From a virus, in IMG/VR virus record IMGVR_UViG_3300032307_000622, positions 1 through 64,000 of that record: a stretch of DNA of 64,000 nt; one strand, given 5' to 3'. The translations under genes and the position numbers were made by a program. This document shows positions 15,798 through 23,366 of this stretch, piece after piece. Each line of letters begins with the position of its first letter. Position 1 is the first letter of the stretch. The notes under the pieces are model-generated. The model was not told the origin of the DNA and did not search any database. It saw nothing but the letters and a program-made list of their open reading frames with translations.

Positions 15798-16175
15798 ATG
15801 AAAAATCAAGTAAAAGCAGCACTAGATTCTTATCTAAGAAATCTGCTTGGTGTTGGATTGGCCCTAGTAACTACTACTATGGCTAGTGCAGGGGTATCCT
15901 CTCCACTAGACTTTGGTGTTGCAGAATGGCTAGCAGTAGCCAATGGTCTATGGGCAGCAGCCGTGCCAACTCTGATTCGTTGGGCTAACAAGAAGGACCC
16001 AGCTTTTGGTTTGGTAGCTCAGGTTGTAGCGTCTTCTGTATCAAAAAAGATTAGTGAAGAAACTGCAAAGACAACCACAAAGCCATCCGCTGGGACTGGC
16101 AAAGTTGCATCAGGTGATTCAAAGAAGACAGCTGCTAAGAAGACAGCTGCAAAGAAGCCAGCAACTAAAAAGTAA
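15798..16175 (+). CDS. Holin-like membrane protein with Lys/Ala tail
   Basis: ATG 15798 has RBS GAAAGG at 7 nt; in-frame starts upstream overlap the previous gene. Two hydrophobic segments (LLGVGLALVTTTMASAG and WLAVANGLWAAAVPTLIRWA) are followed by a 40-residue Lys/Ala/Thr tail (KKTAAKKTAAKK). The topology fits a holin or membrane-tethered nucleic-acid binder. A terminator follows. Confidence 0.65.
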   Translation: MKNQVKAALDSYLRNLLGVGLALVTTTMASAGVSSPLDFGVAEWLAVANGLWAAAVPTLIRWANKKDPAFGLVAQVVASSVSKKISEETAKTTTKPSAGTGKVASGDSKKTAAKKTAAKKPATKK

Positions 16176-16194
16176 ATAGCTACACAACAAGACC

Positions 16195-16225
16195 TGAACA
16201 AGTCTTAAAACTGTTCATTTTTTTA
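16195..16225 (+). terminator. Rho-independent terminator
   Basis: TGAACA...TGTTCA stem followed by a run of seven T. It ends the plus operon, facing a convergent minus gene. Confidence 0.65.
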
Positions 16226-16945
16226 TTCTTTGTTGGGCTTAACTTTTCCAAATGTTGGGCTAAAGACATATTCAAGGTTTGGCTGATAATATTTCTTAGG
16301 ATCTAGAAGATCTTGCCTATCCTGTCTTTCATCAAAAGTAATTTCATTAAAGAAGCACACCATTGTAATCCTTGTGCCACTTTTAACTGGATGTACCTTG
16401 TGCTCATAGCTATATCCAGAAGGGAACATAAAGAGCTGTCCAGCTTTTGGCTTTATAGTAATGCCAAAATGAATAAACTCTAGCTCTCCACCTTCATAAT
16501 CATCATTTGGATAATAGACCAAAGATGCTGTTCTGGGCGTGGCAAAAGTATCATCTGAGTGAGATCCAAAAAACTCTCCAGGACCAGTAAACTTTGTAAT
16601 TCTTAAATCTTCTCTACTTTTTGGATCTAGGTTCCAGTGATAAAGATAAGAGTCAATAACTTCTTCAAGATTTGTGGTAACCTCTGGATCTTCCCATACC
16701 CAACATGTACGACTTTTCTTGCCAGTATCTTCGTCTAGATAATCTTCTCGAATCCATTTTCTATTTCCAGGAAGACCTCGTTCCCAGTATTCGTCATTTT
16801 CTATTTTATTAAAGAACTCCATGGAGTTTGGCCATACATCGCTATAGATATGTAGGCCAGGAATTGGGGATTCGTATGGAAATGTATTTTCTTTACGGCT
16901 TCTAGTTATCTTATTTGCCGCATCTTCTAGGCGTTCTCTGATCAT
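16223..16945 (-). CDS. Fe(II)/2OG oxygenase, prolyl-4-hydroxylase type (III)
   Basis: 240 aa. His129-x-Asp131 (SHSD), His182 (YEHKV) and Arg192 form the active site. ASLVYYPNDDYEGGELEF and KPKAGQLFMFPSGYSY are the core strands. Leader AAAGGAATCCA precedes the ATG, with a TATAAT in the divergent intergenic region shared with the gene at 17021. It has an N-terminal 60-residue extension compared with the P4H-like enzyme at 53771. Confidence 0.9.
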   Translation of the reverse strand: MIRERLEDAANKITRSRKENTFPYESPIPGLHIYSDVWPNSMEFFNKIENDEYWERGLPGNRKWIREDYLDEDTGKKSRTCWVWEDPEVTTNLEEVIDSYLYHWNLDPKSREDLRITKFTGPGEFFGSHSDDTFATPRTASLVYYPNDDYEGGELEFIHFGITIKPKAGQLFMFPSGYSYEHKVHPVKSGTRITMVCFFNEITFDERQDRQDLLDPKKYYQPNLEYVFSPTFGKVKPNKE

Positions 16946-17020
16946 TGGATTCCTTTTGTTATATAAAAATTATAGCATAAAATCTGGTACAATTAGTTGT
17001 TCAATACGAAAGGGAACACT

Positions 17021-17302
17021 ATGAAAGAATTAATTTTTGCCACTGCTGATGGTTGTACAGCCTCTGTAGAGGTCCAAGAAAAGGTAGACCTATTTAGCCA
17101 GCAGAACCCAGATGTAGTTATTACCAAGCTAAAGGCAGAAGATGACATGGATCTTTTTGCTAGCCTTTCTGGTGGTTGGAAGTTCAATGAGACACCTGCC
17201 TTTACAGCAAGAATTGACGGAGAAATTGTTGATAGACACCAGGGTAAGCTATGCGAGGTTAGGCTTGGGAAGATGTTTACTGGCGGAGACTCAGGCAACT
17301 AG
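17021..17302 (+). CDS. Thioredoxin-fold-like protein (93 aa)
   Basis: ATG 17021 with RBS GAAAGGG. KELIFATADGCTASVEVQEKV, PDVVITKLKAEDD and NETPAFTARIDGEIVDRHQG follow the thioredoxin beta-alpha-beta plan with a cis-Pro-like TPAF. Only one Cys is at the usual site, so it is unlikely to be a normal disulfide reductase. A related product is coded at 27363 on the other strand. Confidence 0.6.
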   Translation: MKELIFATADGCTASVEVQEKVDLFSQQNPDVVITKLKAEDDMDLFASLSGGWKFNETPAFTARIDGEIVDRHQGKLCEVRLGKMFTGGDSGN

Positions 17303-17371
17303 TAGATAAATCTTTTTGGTTTATTTAATTCTTTTTTGATTTTTCTAAATCTATACCATAGTATTATTTTT

Positions 17372-18289
17372 TTAATCATCAAAAAGACCTCTTGACTCTA
17401 TTTCTTCCTTAAAAGATTTGAGCCAATACTCATGTATTAGCCTGCCAGAGTGACCATCTCTTCTCTTTAAATCTCCAGGATTAATCTTTCCATCTGGCCT
17501 AGCAGATTGAATATAGCTTTGAACTTCAGAGCTATTCATTCTAAAAAATGATTTTAAAGTTGTAATCTTGTCAATATTCTGACCTTCTAGATAATCCCAG
17601 GTAGAGCATAAAAGTTTTACGCCATTAGATTCACAATACTTTTCAAATAGTTTCCAACTTACCAAAAAGTTTATAAAAAAGTCTTTATGGTCTAGCGGAG
17701 TAGTTATGTCATTAAAAAAGTTTCGATCTTTTTGTGGTATAACCTCTGTGGGCGGAGCTTTTTGAACATATCTCCATGTTTCTTGCTCTTCTTCCCATTT
17801 AAAAAATCTTCCAAGATTTGGTAAAAGTACAAAAAAGTGTGTTGGAAATCCATACTTTTCTACATAAATCATAAAGTTGAGAATTATTTTTTGCCAACCA
17901 AAGCCAGAACGAGCTATACTATAAAAGCCATCGATGTCATGTTTATTTTTAATATTTTCGTGAAGCATTTTAGACCAAACTTCTTCTATTGGGCTAGCAA
18001 TTCCCTCAGTTTCTGAGCAGCCACCAAATAAAATATGATATTTATTGTTGTGAATATCTGTAAAGTCATCACTTCTAAACCATTCATTGTTATATTTATA
18101 TTTGATTGATCCATCATCATATTTTACATTTTGTAAATGTTCTATTGGGGTAATTGTTAACTCTCTATTGGAGTCTTGCCACTCGTGTCCAAATGCCCAG
18201 GTTATATCAAACTTATTTAAAAATACATCCCAAGCTGCAGTACTCTTTGAAAAAATATTTTCAGTTAATAAAAAATCTTTTTGGTTCAT
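17372..18289 (-). CDS. SGNH-fold hydrolase-like protein
   Basis: ATG 18289 overlaps the upstream stop (ATGA). 305 aa. Blocks in order: LFGGCSETEG (Ser92 nucleophile candidate), ARSGFGWQ (block II Gly), VLLPNLGRF (block III Asn), and near the end DGHSGRLIHEYW (Asp278-x-His280). These fit GDSL/SGNH esterases or sugar O-acyltransferases. With the adjacent methyltransferase it could modify a glycan. Confidence 0.6.
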   Translation of the reverse strand: MNQKDFLLTENIFSKSTAAWDVFLNKFDITWAFGHEWQDSNRELTITPIEHLQNVKYDDGSIKYKYNNEWFRSDDFTDIHNNKYHILFGGCSETEGIASPIEEVWSKMLHENIKNKHDIDGFYSIARSGFGWQKIILNFMIYVEKYGFPTHFFVLLPNLGRFFKWEEEQETWRYVQKAPPTEVIPQKDRNFFNDITTPLDHKDFFINFLVSWKLFEKYCESNGVKLLCSTWDYLEGQNIDKITTLKSFFRMNSSEVQSYIQSARPDGKINPGDLKRRDGHSGRLIHEYWLKSFKEEIESRGLFDD

Positions 18290-18978
18290 AGCTTCCTTAA
18301 ATATATATCGTAAAAACCAATAGGGTGTAGGGCAAGTGCATCTACAGCCCAACCTTGATTAAAATGTAAGAATTCGTTCACTGCTTGAAAGGTTCCGTAT
18401 GGGGAGTCTTCAATTACTCCATCATAAATCAAATAGTCATTAAGTCCAACTAGCCCACCACTCTTGACCATTGACGAAACTTTCTTTAATACTTCTCTTA
18501 TCTCTATTCTACCATTAGTCATGTCTATGTATATATAATCATATCCAGTTTCATTTGGCAAAACTTGTGGGGCAAATCCTTTAATTGTTCTAACACTGCC
18601 ATATTTTGAAAATAGATCAATGATATATTGCTCATTAGTTTCAGGGGTAAAAAGGAGTTCGTGCTTCATATTGGTACATTTACATTCACCAAATTTACGC
18701 CATGACCAGCATTTTAGATCATTGTTAAAGGGGTCAACGAGCACTATTTCTGAGGGGGCTGTTTGCTGGCAGACTAGCTCAGAGTAGTATCCCCAGGCAA
18801 CACCAATTTCCATATACTTGATGCCAGATGGCAGAGTCTTTATGTATTCCTCACGGCTAGAAAAAATTTTGGCATTGGTTAGCTGGTTCTGATTTATTGG
18901 CCTTGCAGGCTCTATCTCACCATCATTGGAGCCTGGGAGTTCTTCATAATCTAAAAACCTTGTTGGTATTTTTGCCAT
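18286..18978 (-). CDS. Class I SAM methyltransferase
   Basis: 230 aa. MEIGVAWGYYSELV is motif I, EIVLVDPF carries the acidic ribose-binding residue, and YDYIYIDMTNGR plus SGGLVGLNDYL are later motifs, as in Methyltransf_24-like families acting on small molecules or sugars. TATACT ends 6 nt before the ATG, so it is a predicted leaderless start. It is divergent from the gene at 19021. Confidence 0.8.
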   Translation of the reverse strand: MAKIPTRFLDYEELPGSNDGEIEPARPINQNQLTNAKIFSSREEYIKTLPSGIKYMEIGVAWGYYSELVCQQTAPSEIVLVDPFNNDLKCWSWRKFGECKCTNMKHELLFTPETNEQYIIDLFSKYGSVRTIKGFAPQVLPNETGYDYIYIDMTNGRIEIREVLKKVSSMVKSGGLVGLNDYLIYDGVIEDSPYGTFQAVNEFLHFNQGWAVDALALHPIGFYDIYLRKL

Positions 18979-19020
18979 AATTATAGTATATCATGTAGCC
19001 ATTGATGCTATAATATAACC

Positions 19021-19932
19021 ATGCCATATCATGTTGGAGAAAAAGGATCTTACGGTTGCTCAGGGTACCCTGCCCTAAAAGATGATGGCACCGTAATGGG
19101 TTGTCACACGACCAAGGAAGAGGCAGCTAATCAAATTTATGCCATCAATCAGTCTGAGGGCAACATAGACAAAGCTGATCCATGTTGGGATGGGTACACT
19201 CAGCGTGGTATGAAGCCAGGAGATAACGGCAGAATGGTTCCTAACTGTGTTCCAGTATCTAAGGCAGATGCTGCGATTACTGAGGGTGACTTCGTAATAG
19301 CAATGACATCTGAGGGACCAATTGTTGGCCAAGTAGAACACGTTATGCGTGAGGGTGGAACCTATGGAGAACCAGGCAATCCATATGCGGTTCAGTCTAC
19401 ACCAGAAAATCCAGCGGTAGCTATTAGAATGCTGGAAGAGGATGATGGAGTATATTATTACACACCTTACTCTATTGGTGCACTCATGTCTGATGTAAAT
19501 AGAATTAACATGCCTAATATTAGTATGGAAGATTACGAAGATGAAAAACTTATGGATAAAGCTGAAGGCTACTCTCCTCCTGCTGGGGCTCGTGCTGCTG
19601 CTCGTCGTGCTATCAAGTTCAAAGAAGAAGGTAAGGCCAAAGGAGCAGGAACTGCAGTTGGATGGACAAGAGCTAGACAATTGGCTAATGGAGAGACACT
19701 CTCGCTAAGCACTGTAAAGCGTATGTACTCATACTTTTCACGTCACGAGGTAGACAAAAAGGGCAAAGACTGGGGCAACCAGGCTAATCCATCTAACGGA
19801 TATATCATGTGGCTTGCTTGGGGTGGGGACGCAGGGTATTCCTGGTCTCGTAGAATTGCTCAGCGTGAAGCCGATAAGGCCATGTTCTCTGATTTTGGAA
19901 AAGACTACACAAAGTCTTCCAGATTAATTTAG
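19021..19932 (+). CDS. Conserved phage protein, two-domain (303 aa)
   Basis: TATAAT at 19009-19014 lies 6 nt before the ATG (leaderless). The N-terminus has YGCSGYPALKDDGTVMGCHT and TKEEAANQIYAIN, a motif often fused to phage prohead/protease-type proteins. The C-terminus (from about residue 185) carries GARAAARRAIKFKEEGKAKG, VGWTRARQLANGE, TVKRMYSYFSRHEVDKKG and GYIMWLAWGGDAG, a phage domain I have seen but cannot assign. A structural or assembly role is possible. Confidence 0.75.
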   Translation: MPYHVGEKGSYGCSGYPALKDDGTVMGCHTTKEEAANQIYAINQSEGNIDKADPCWDGYTQRGMKPGDNGRMVPNCVPVSKADAAITEGDFVIAMTSEGPIVGQVEHVMREGGTYGEPGNPYAVQSTPENPAVAIRMLEEDDGVYYYTPYSIGALMSDVNRINMPNISMEDYEDEKLMDKAEGYSPPAGARAAARRAIKFKEEGKAKGAGTAVGWTRARQLANGETLSLSTVKRMYSYFSRHEVDKKGKDWGNQANPSNGYIMWLAWGGDAGYSWSRRIAQREADKAMFSDFGKDYTKSSRLI

Positions 19933-19933
19933 C

Positions 19934-19962
19934 TTGACATTGCTTAACTAAAATGTTATAAT
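19934..19962 (+). promoter_or_regulatory. Consensus promoter for HSP20
   Basis: TTGACA, 17 bp, TATAAT. Both hexamers are perfect. The leader is about 50 nt with a strong AAGGAG. Confidence 0.9.
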
Positions 19963-20018
19963 ATATATGCCTGCCATTTGGGGGCAATTAACTCGCTTAA
20001 TATAAGGAGATGATATAT

Positions 20019-20408
20019 ATGGTTATTTTTAATGACCCATTCGGAAGCCTTGCTCAGGAATTTGAGAAGGTATTCAATCAGCCAGTAAAGGCATCTTACC
20101 CACCATACAACATCAACAAGATCTCGGACGAGCACTATGTCCTAGAGTTTGCTGTTGCTGGATTCAATCAGTATGGCATTGATATCTCAGTAGAGAAGGA
20201 TGTGCTAACTGTTAAGGGTGAGCGTCATGAGGATGAAAAGGCCAACTATGTTCACAAGGGCATTGCTGGTCGTAAGTTCACACGATCATTCAGTCTGCCA
20301 GAATATTTTGAGGTAGACAGGGCATCTATGATTGATGGAATTCTGTACATTGATTTGTACAAGCGTGTTCCAGAAGAAAAGAAGCCAAAGAAGATTAGCA
20401 TTAACTAA
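20019..20408 (+). CDS. hsp20: Small heat-shock protein HSP20
   Basis: Start ATG 20019 is 9 nt after AAGGAG; the ATG at 20010 is too close to it. 129 aa. The alpha-crystallin domain spans about residues 22-115: YNINKISDEHYVLEFAVAGF, DISVEKDVLTVKGER, GRKFTRSFSLPEYF, IDGILYIDL. ATP-independent holdase, with its own consensus promoter, next to a GroES gene. It may protect phage proteins during synthesis. Confidence 0.95.
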   Translation: MVIFNDPFGSLAQEFEKVFNQPVKASYPPYNINKISDEHYVLEFAVAGFNQYGIDISVEKDVLTVKGERHEDEKANYVHKGIAGRKFTRSFSLPEYFEVDRASMIDGILYIDLYKRVPEEKKPKKISIN

Positions 20409-20456
20409 TCTATTAGTCATGTTGTCCTGGGCACGACAAAAAACTGCCCAAATCAC

Positions 20457-20485
20457 TTGACAAGCTGTCTATTTTGCAGTATCAT
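20457..20485 (+). promoter_or_regulatory. Promoter for GroES
   Basis: TTGACA (20457-20462), 17 bp, TATCAT (20480-20485). Confidence 0.8.
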
Positions 20486-20513
20486 ATTAATATTAAACAA
20501 AGTTAGGTTAAAA

Positions 20514-20801
20514 ATGATTAAACCACTAGAAGACAAGGTAGTTCTAGAGCTTCCCGAAGAGGAAGAAAAGACTACACAGTTTGGCCTTATTATTGCAGGG
20601 TCAAGCGATGAGAAACCACAAGAGGCTATTGTTGTTGCTGTAGGTCCAGGTGCTAGGTTTGCAGACGGAACACTTATGGAGCTAGACCTTAAGGTTGGTG
20701 ACAAGGTAATCTTTTCAAAGTATCAAGGAACGGAAGTTGAGCACGAGGGCAAAGACTATTTAATTATTGCCTATCGTGATATTTTTGCAGTCATTGACTA
20801 A
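20514..20801 (+). CDS. groES: GroES-like co-chaperonin
   Basis: 95 aa, the usual Cpn10 length. IKPLEDKVVLELPEEEEKTTQFGLIIAGSSDEKPQEAIVVAVGPGA contains the mobile loop and roof hairpin, and GDKVIFSKYQGTEVEHEGKDYLIIAYRDIFAVI is the C-terminal barrel. No GroEL is seen, so it would use the host GroEL, as T4 Gp31 does. Start ATG 20514 is downstream of the promoter. Confidence 0.95.
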   Translation: MIKPLEDKVVLELPEEEEKTTQFGLIIAGSSDEKPQEAIVVAVGPGARFADGTLMELDLKVGDKVIFSKYQGTEVEHEGKDYLIIAYRDIFAVID

Positions 20802-20824
20802 CTAGCAAAAAGATTGGATGGCGT

Positions 20825-21244
20825 ATGATATTACATGGACCAGCCTATACTGAAATTGGGCAAATACTTTTAACCAATACCGAAACTCTTGAGTACGAGG
20901 CTGATTGGGCAACAAACGGTCTTCAGGCAATTGCTGAAGTAATTGCTGAACATAGAGGACATGTTGAGGACAAGTATGGCTATGGGCCATTGCTAACATC
21001 TAACGAAGGTGATCATGAGTTTGACAACAAAACTTTTACTATGCGTACTTATTGTTGGTGTGATGGTGCTTTGGAAGGCCATGAAGATGCCTGTCCACCC
21101 AATTTTGTCTACAAGCCTAGCGGTATTAATATTACTTGGTATAAGCATGCTGGTAGAGGTATTACAGCAAATATAGAATGGATGCCAGCATTAGATTGGC
21201 ACAGAATAGTAAACGAATGTATAGAAAGTGTAGCTAAACAATGA
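20825..21244 (+). CDS. Hypothetical protein (139 aa) with Cys/His cluster
   Basis: A metal-site-like TYCWCDGALEGHEDACPPNF lies at about residues 76-95 and is followed by INITWYKHAGRGITAN. No known family. It follows groES and overlaps the next gene by ATGA. Confidence 0.75.
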   Translation: MILHGPAYTEIGQILLTNTETLEYEADWATNGLQAIAEVIAEHRGHVEDKYGYGPLLTSNEGDHEFDNKTFTMRTYCWCDGALEGHEDACPPNFVYKPSGINITWYKHAGRGITANIEWMPALDWHRIVNECIESVAKQ

Positions 21245-21513
21245 ATAATATTCTACAAGAAAACGAAGAGCATGGACATGAAGAGCATGGGCATGAAGAG
21301 GTAGTGACTACAGTTGAAGTTCACGAGCACGGCGATGGACTAGATGGCTTGTTTGAGGTAATGTTTGGCTTTGAGCATGTTGTTGCAGAGTTTTTTTGGA
21401 ATGCAATCTTTTTGATAGCTGGTTTTGCAATTTCAAGATTTATTGGTTGGCAAAAAATTCACAAGTATATTGATGACAGACATGGTGTCAAGCACAATAA
21501 AGATGAATACTGA
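21241..21513 (+). CDS. His-rich small membrane protein (90 aa)
   Basis: Residues 8-34 are rich in His and Glu (HGHEEHGHEE, VEVHEHGDG), a likely metal-binding patch, followed by one membrane helix (FFWNAIFLIAGFAISRFI) and a basic tail. Function unknown. Confidence 0.75.
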   Translation: MNNILQENEEHGHEEHGHEEVVTTVEVHEHGDGLDGLFEVMFGFEHVVAEFFWNAIFLIAGFAISRFIGWQKIHKYIDDRHGVKHNKDEY

Positions 21514-21664
21514 TTCAGAAAATATCTGGGCAGAGATAGCAAAGATTAACAGAGAGCTTGACAGAATAGATATTGAGCTTAGTATGAACAGAGAAGCTCT
21601 TCAATCAATTGAAATTGATTTAATGCTTTTTAAAACTGAACTTGACTATCTTACAGAGGGCTGA
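21503..21664 (+). CDS. Small helical protein (53 aa)
   Basis: ATG 21503 overlaps the previous stop. Predicted coiled coil (INRELDRIDIELSMNREALQSIEID). Its last codons and TGA stop form the first bases of the tRNA-Met acceptor stem, so mRNA and tRNA overlap by 7 bases. Confidence 0.65.
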   Translation: MNTDSENIWAEIAKINRELDRIDIELSMNREALQSIEIDLMLFKTELDYLTEG

Positions 21665-21731
21665 TAGCTCAGCTGGTTAGAGCAGCGGACTCATAATCCG
21701 TCGGTCATGGGTTCAAGTCCCATTCAGCCCA
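21658..21731 (+). tRNA. tRNA-Met (CAT), elongator type
   Basis: Acceptor GGGCTGA pairs with TCAGCCC. The anticodon arm is GCGGA-CTCATAA-TCCGT and the T arm ATGGG-TTCAAGT-CCCAT, with discriminator A. Ile2 (lysidine-modified) identity is not excluded. Confidence 0.92.
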
Positions 21732-21736
21732 CAGAA

Positions 21737-21809
21737 GCTCCTGTATTCCAATGGTAGAGAAAGAAGACTTAAAATCTTTACAGTGTGGGTTCGAATCCCA
21801 CCAGGAGTA
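21737..21809 (+). tRNA. tRNA with TAA anticodon (Leu), short variable loop
   Basis: Acceptor GCTCCTG pairs with CAGGAGT. The anticodon arm is GAAGA-CTTAAAA-TCTTT and the T arm GTGGG-TTCGAAT-CCCAC, with discriminator A. The anticodon reads UUA (Leu), but the variable region is only about 5 nt, whereas bacterial tRNA-Leu has a long class II arm. The D stem is weak. Confidence 0.8.
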
Positions 21810-21854
21810 CAAAAAATGGTATAATATTTCCTGTTATAGATTGGATCCCAAATT

Positions 21855-22148
21855 TTGAGTAAAAAGAATAAACCAGAATGGATGCTTGCATTAAAAACAA
21901 TGCGTAATCCAAAATATTGGAATAGGGCTAACACTGTAGAGTTTTTTGCCTTTATGGTAAAACTGGTAATCATATTCCCAGGACTTATATTTGGTATTCA
22001 ATTTTGGTGGCTATACATTTTTGCATTGGTGTCAAGTCTTGCATTGATATGGTCATCTACTATAAAAACTTTGCCAACAATTATTTTGTTTAACATTGGC
22101 TGGACAATCTTGGCTAGTGCGGCAATAATAAAGTATTGGTTTTTTTAA
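21855..22148 (+). CDS. Membrane protein (97 aa)
   Basis: TTG start with TATAAT at 21819-21824. After a charged N-terminus, three hydrophobic segments follow (about 28-50, 52-68, 75-95). Unknown; it lies just before the halogenase gene. Confidence 0.65.
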   Translation: MSKKNKPEWMLALKTMRNPKYWNRANTVEFFAFMVKLVIIFPGLIFGIQFWWLYIFALVSSLALIWSSTIKTLPTIILFNIGWTILASAAIIKYWFF

Positions 22149-22160
22149 TAAGGAGAGCTT

Positions 22161-23363
22161 GTGTCGAAAAAAATTGCTATTGTCGGAAGAGGCACTGCTG
22201 GTAGCCTTGCAATTAGCAGCCTATCACGTAGGTTTGCAGACTATGAAATTGAGTGGTACTTTGATCCCAAAATCCCTACTCAGGCGGTAGGAGAAGGCTC
22301 CACCATTACCGTTCCAAGAAACCTATTCCTTGGTTTTGGCTTTACTTATGAAGACTTTTTTCGTGTAGACGGAACAGTTAAAACTGGAATCTATAAAAAG
22401 AACTGGGGCCTAAAGAATGAGGTTTTTCGCCACGACTTCCGTCCTCCAGCATCTGGGATTCACTTCTCTGCCGTAGGCATACAAAAATACATCATGGAAC
22501 AGTCTGAGAAAATTCTTGGTGATAGGCTTAAGATAATTCCAGAACTAGTTGACTACAATAATATTGATGCAGACTATATTTTTGATGCCAGCGGTGCTCC
22601 AAAAGACTATGAAAAATTTTATAAGTCTGATTATATTCCAGTTAATGCTACATATGTGACCCAGTGCTACTGGGACTTTCCAAGGTTTGACTATACCCTG
22701 GCCATAGCTTCTAAACATGGATGGGTATTTGGTATTCCGTTACAGAATAGGTGCTCCATTGGCTATATGTACAATAGCAATATAACAACCAAAGAAGAGA
22801 TTATTGAAGACGTTAAAGGGATTTTTGAAGAGTGGAATCTGACTCCAAGCACGGATACAATTAGTATTAACTTTAATAATTATTATAGAAAAGAAAACTA
22901 TGAAGATGGTGGAAGAATTGCTCATAGTGGAAACTCTTCCTTTTTCCTAGAACCACTTGAAGCCACATCTACTGGTCTTATGACCAAGATTCAATCAGAT
23001 GCTGGAGATGTGTGGAGTGGTTTGCAGACAGCAGAAGAGGCAAACCAGGCTTATTTGGATGAACTAAGAAATATTGAGCTGATGATTATGTTGCACTATG
23101 CATCTGGATCTAAGTTCAAAACAGATTTTTGGGAGTTTGCCCAGGAACGTGGAATTAGAAAGATAGAAAGCTACAAAGATAATGCAAGATTTAGAGAGAT
23201 ATTTGAGGCCGTGAAAGATGGAAAGAGTTTTTACGACTCACTAAGCTTGCCACAAAGCATTGTTGAATCTGGTGACTTTGGTAGTTGGCCAGCTGCTGCA
23301 TACATGGTAAATATGGAAAAACTTGGCGTAAAGCCAACAGTAGATAAGATACTTAATCATTAG
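22161..23363 (+). CDS. FAD-dependent tryptophan-halogenase-family enzyme
   Basis: GTG start with RBS AAGGAG. 400 aa. The FAD motif GRGTAG is at residues 9-14, VGEGSTITVP at about 43-52, the catalytic-Lys region GTVKTGIYKKNW near 70-81, WVFGIPL in place of the WxWxIP motif, and FFLEPLEATSTGLM near 256-269. It is shorter than bacterial tryptophan halogenases (about 520 aa). It would need a flavin reductase from the host. Substrate unknown; a role in decorating host or phage molecules is speculative. Confidence 0.85.
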   Translation: MSKKIAIVGRGTAGSLAISSLSRRFADYEIEWYFDPKIPTQAVGEGSTITVPRNLFLGFGFTYEDFFRVDGTVKTGIYKKNWGLKNEVFRHDFRPPASGIHFSAVGIQKYIMEQSEKILGDRLKIIPELVDYNNIDADYIFDASGAPKDYEKFYKSDYIPVNATYVTQCYWDFPRFDYTLAIASKHGWVFGIPLQNRCSIGYMYNSNITTKEEIIEDVKGIFEEWNLTPSTDTISINFNNYYRKENYEDGGRIAHSGNSSFFLEPLEATSTGLMTKIQSDAGDVWSGLQTAEEANQAYLDELRNIELMIMLHYASGSKFKTDFWEFAQERGIRKIESYKDNARFREIFEAVKDGKSFYDSLSLPQSIVESGDFGSWPAAAYMVNMEKLGVKPTVDKILNH

Positions 23364-23366
23364 AAT

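Noticed and set aside
17372-18352. Start at 18352 for the SGNH-like gene
   Set aside because: It would overlap the methyltransferase gene by 67 bases; ATG 18289 gives a 4-base ATGA overlap typical of this genome.
21737-21809. Ochre-suppressor tRNA
   Set aside because: With the only stable 5-bp anticodon stem the triplet after U33 is TAA, which reads UUA codons; TTA would require shifting the loop and losing U33.
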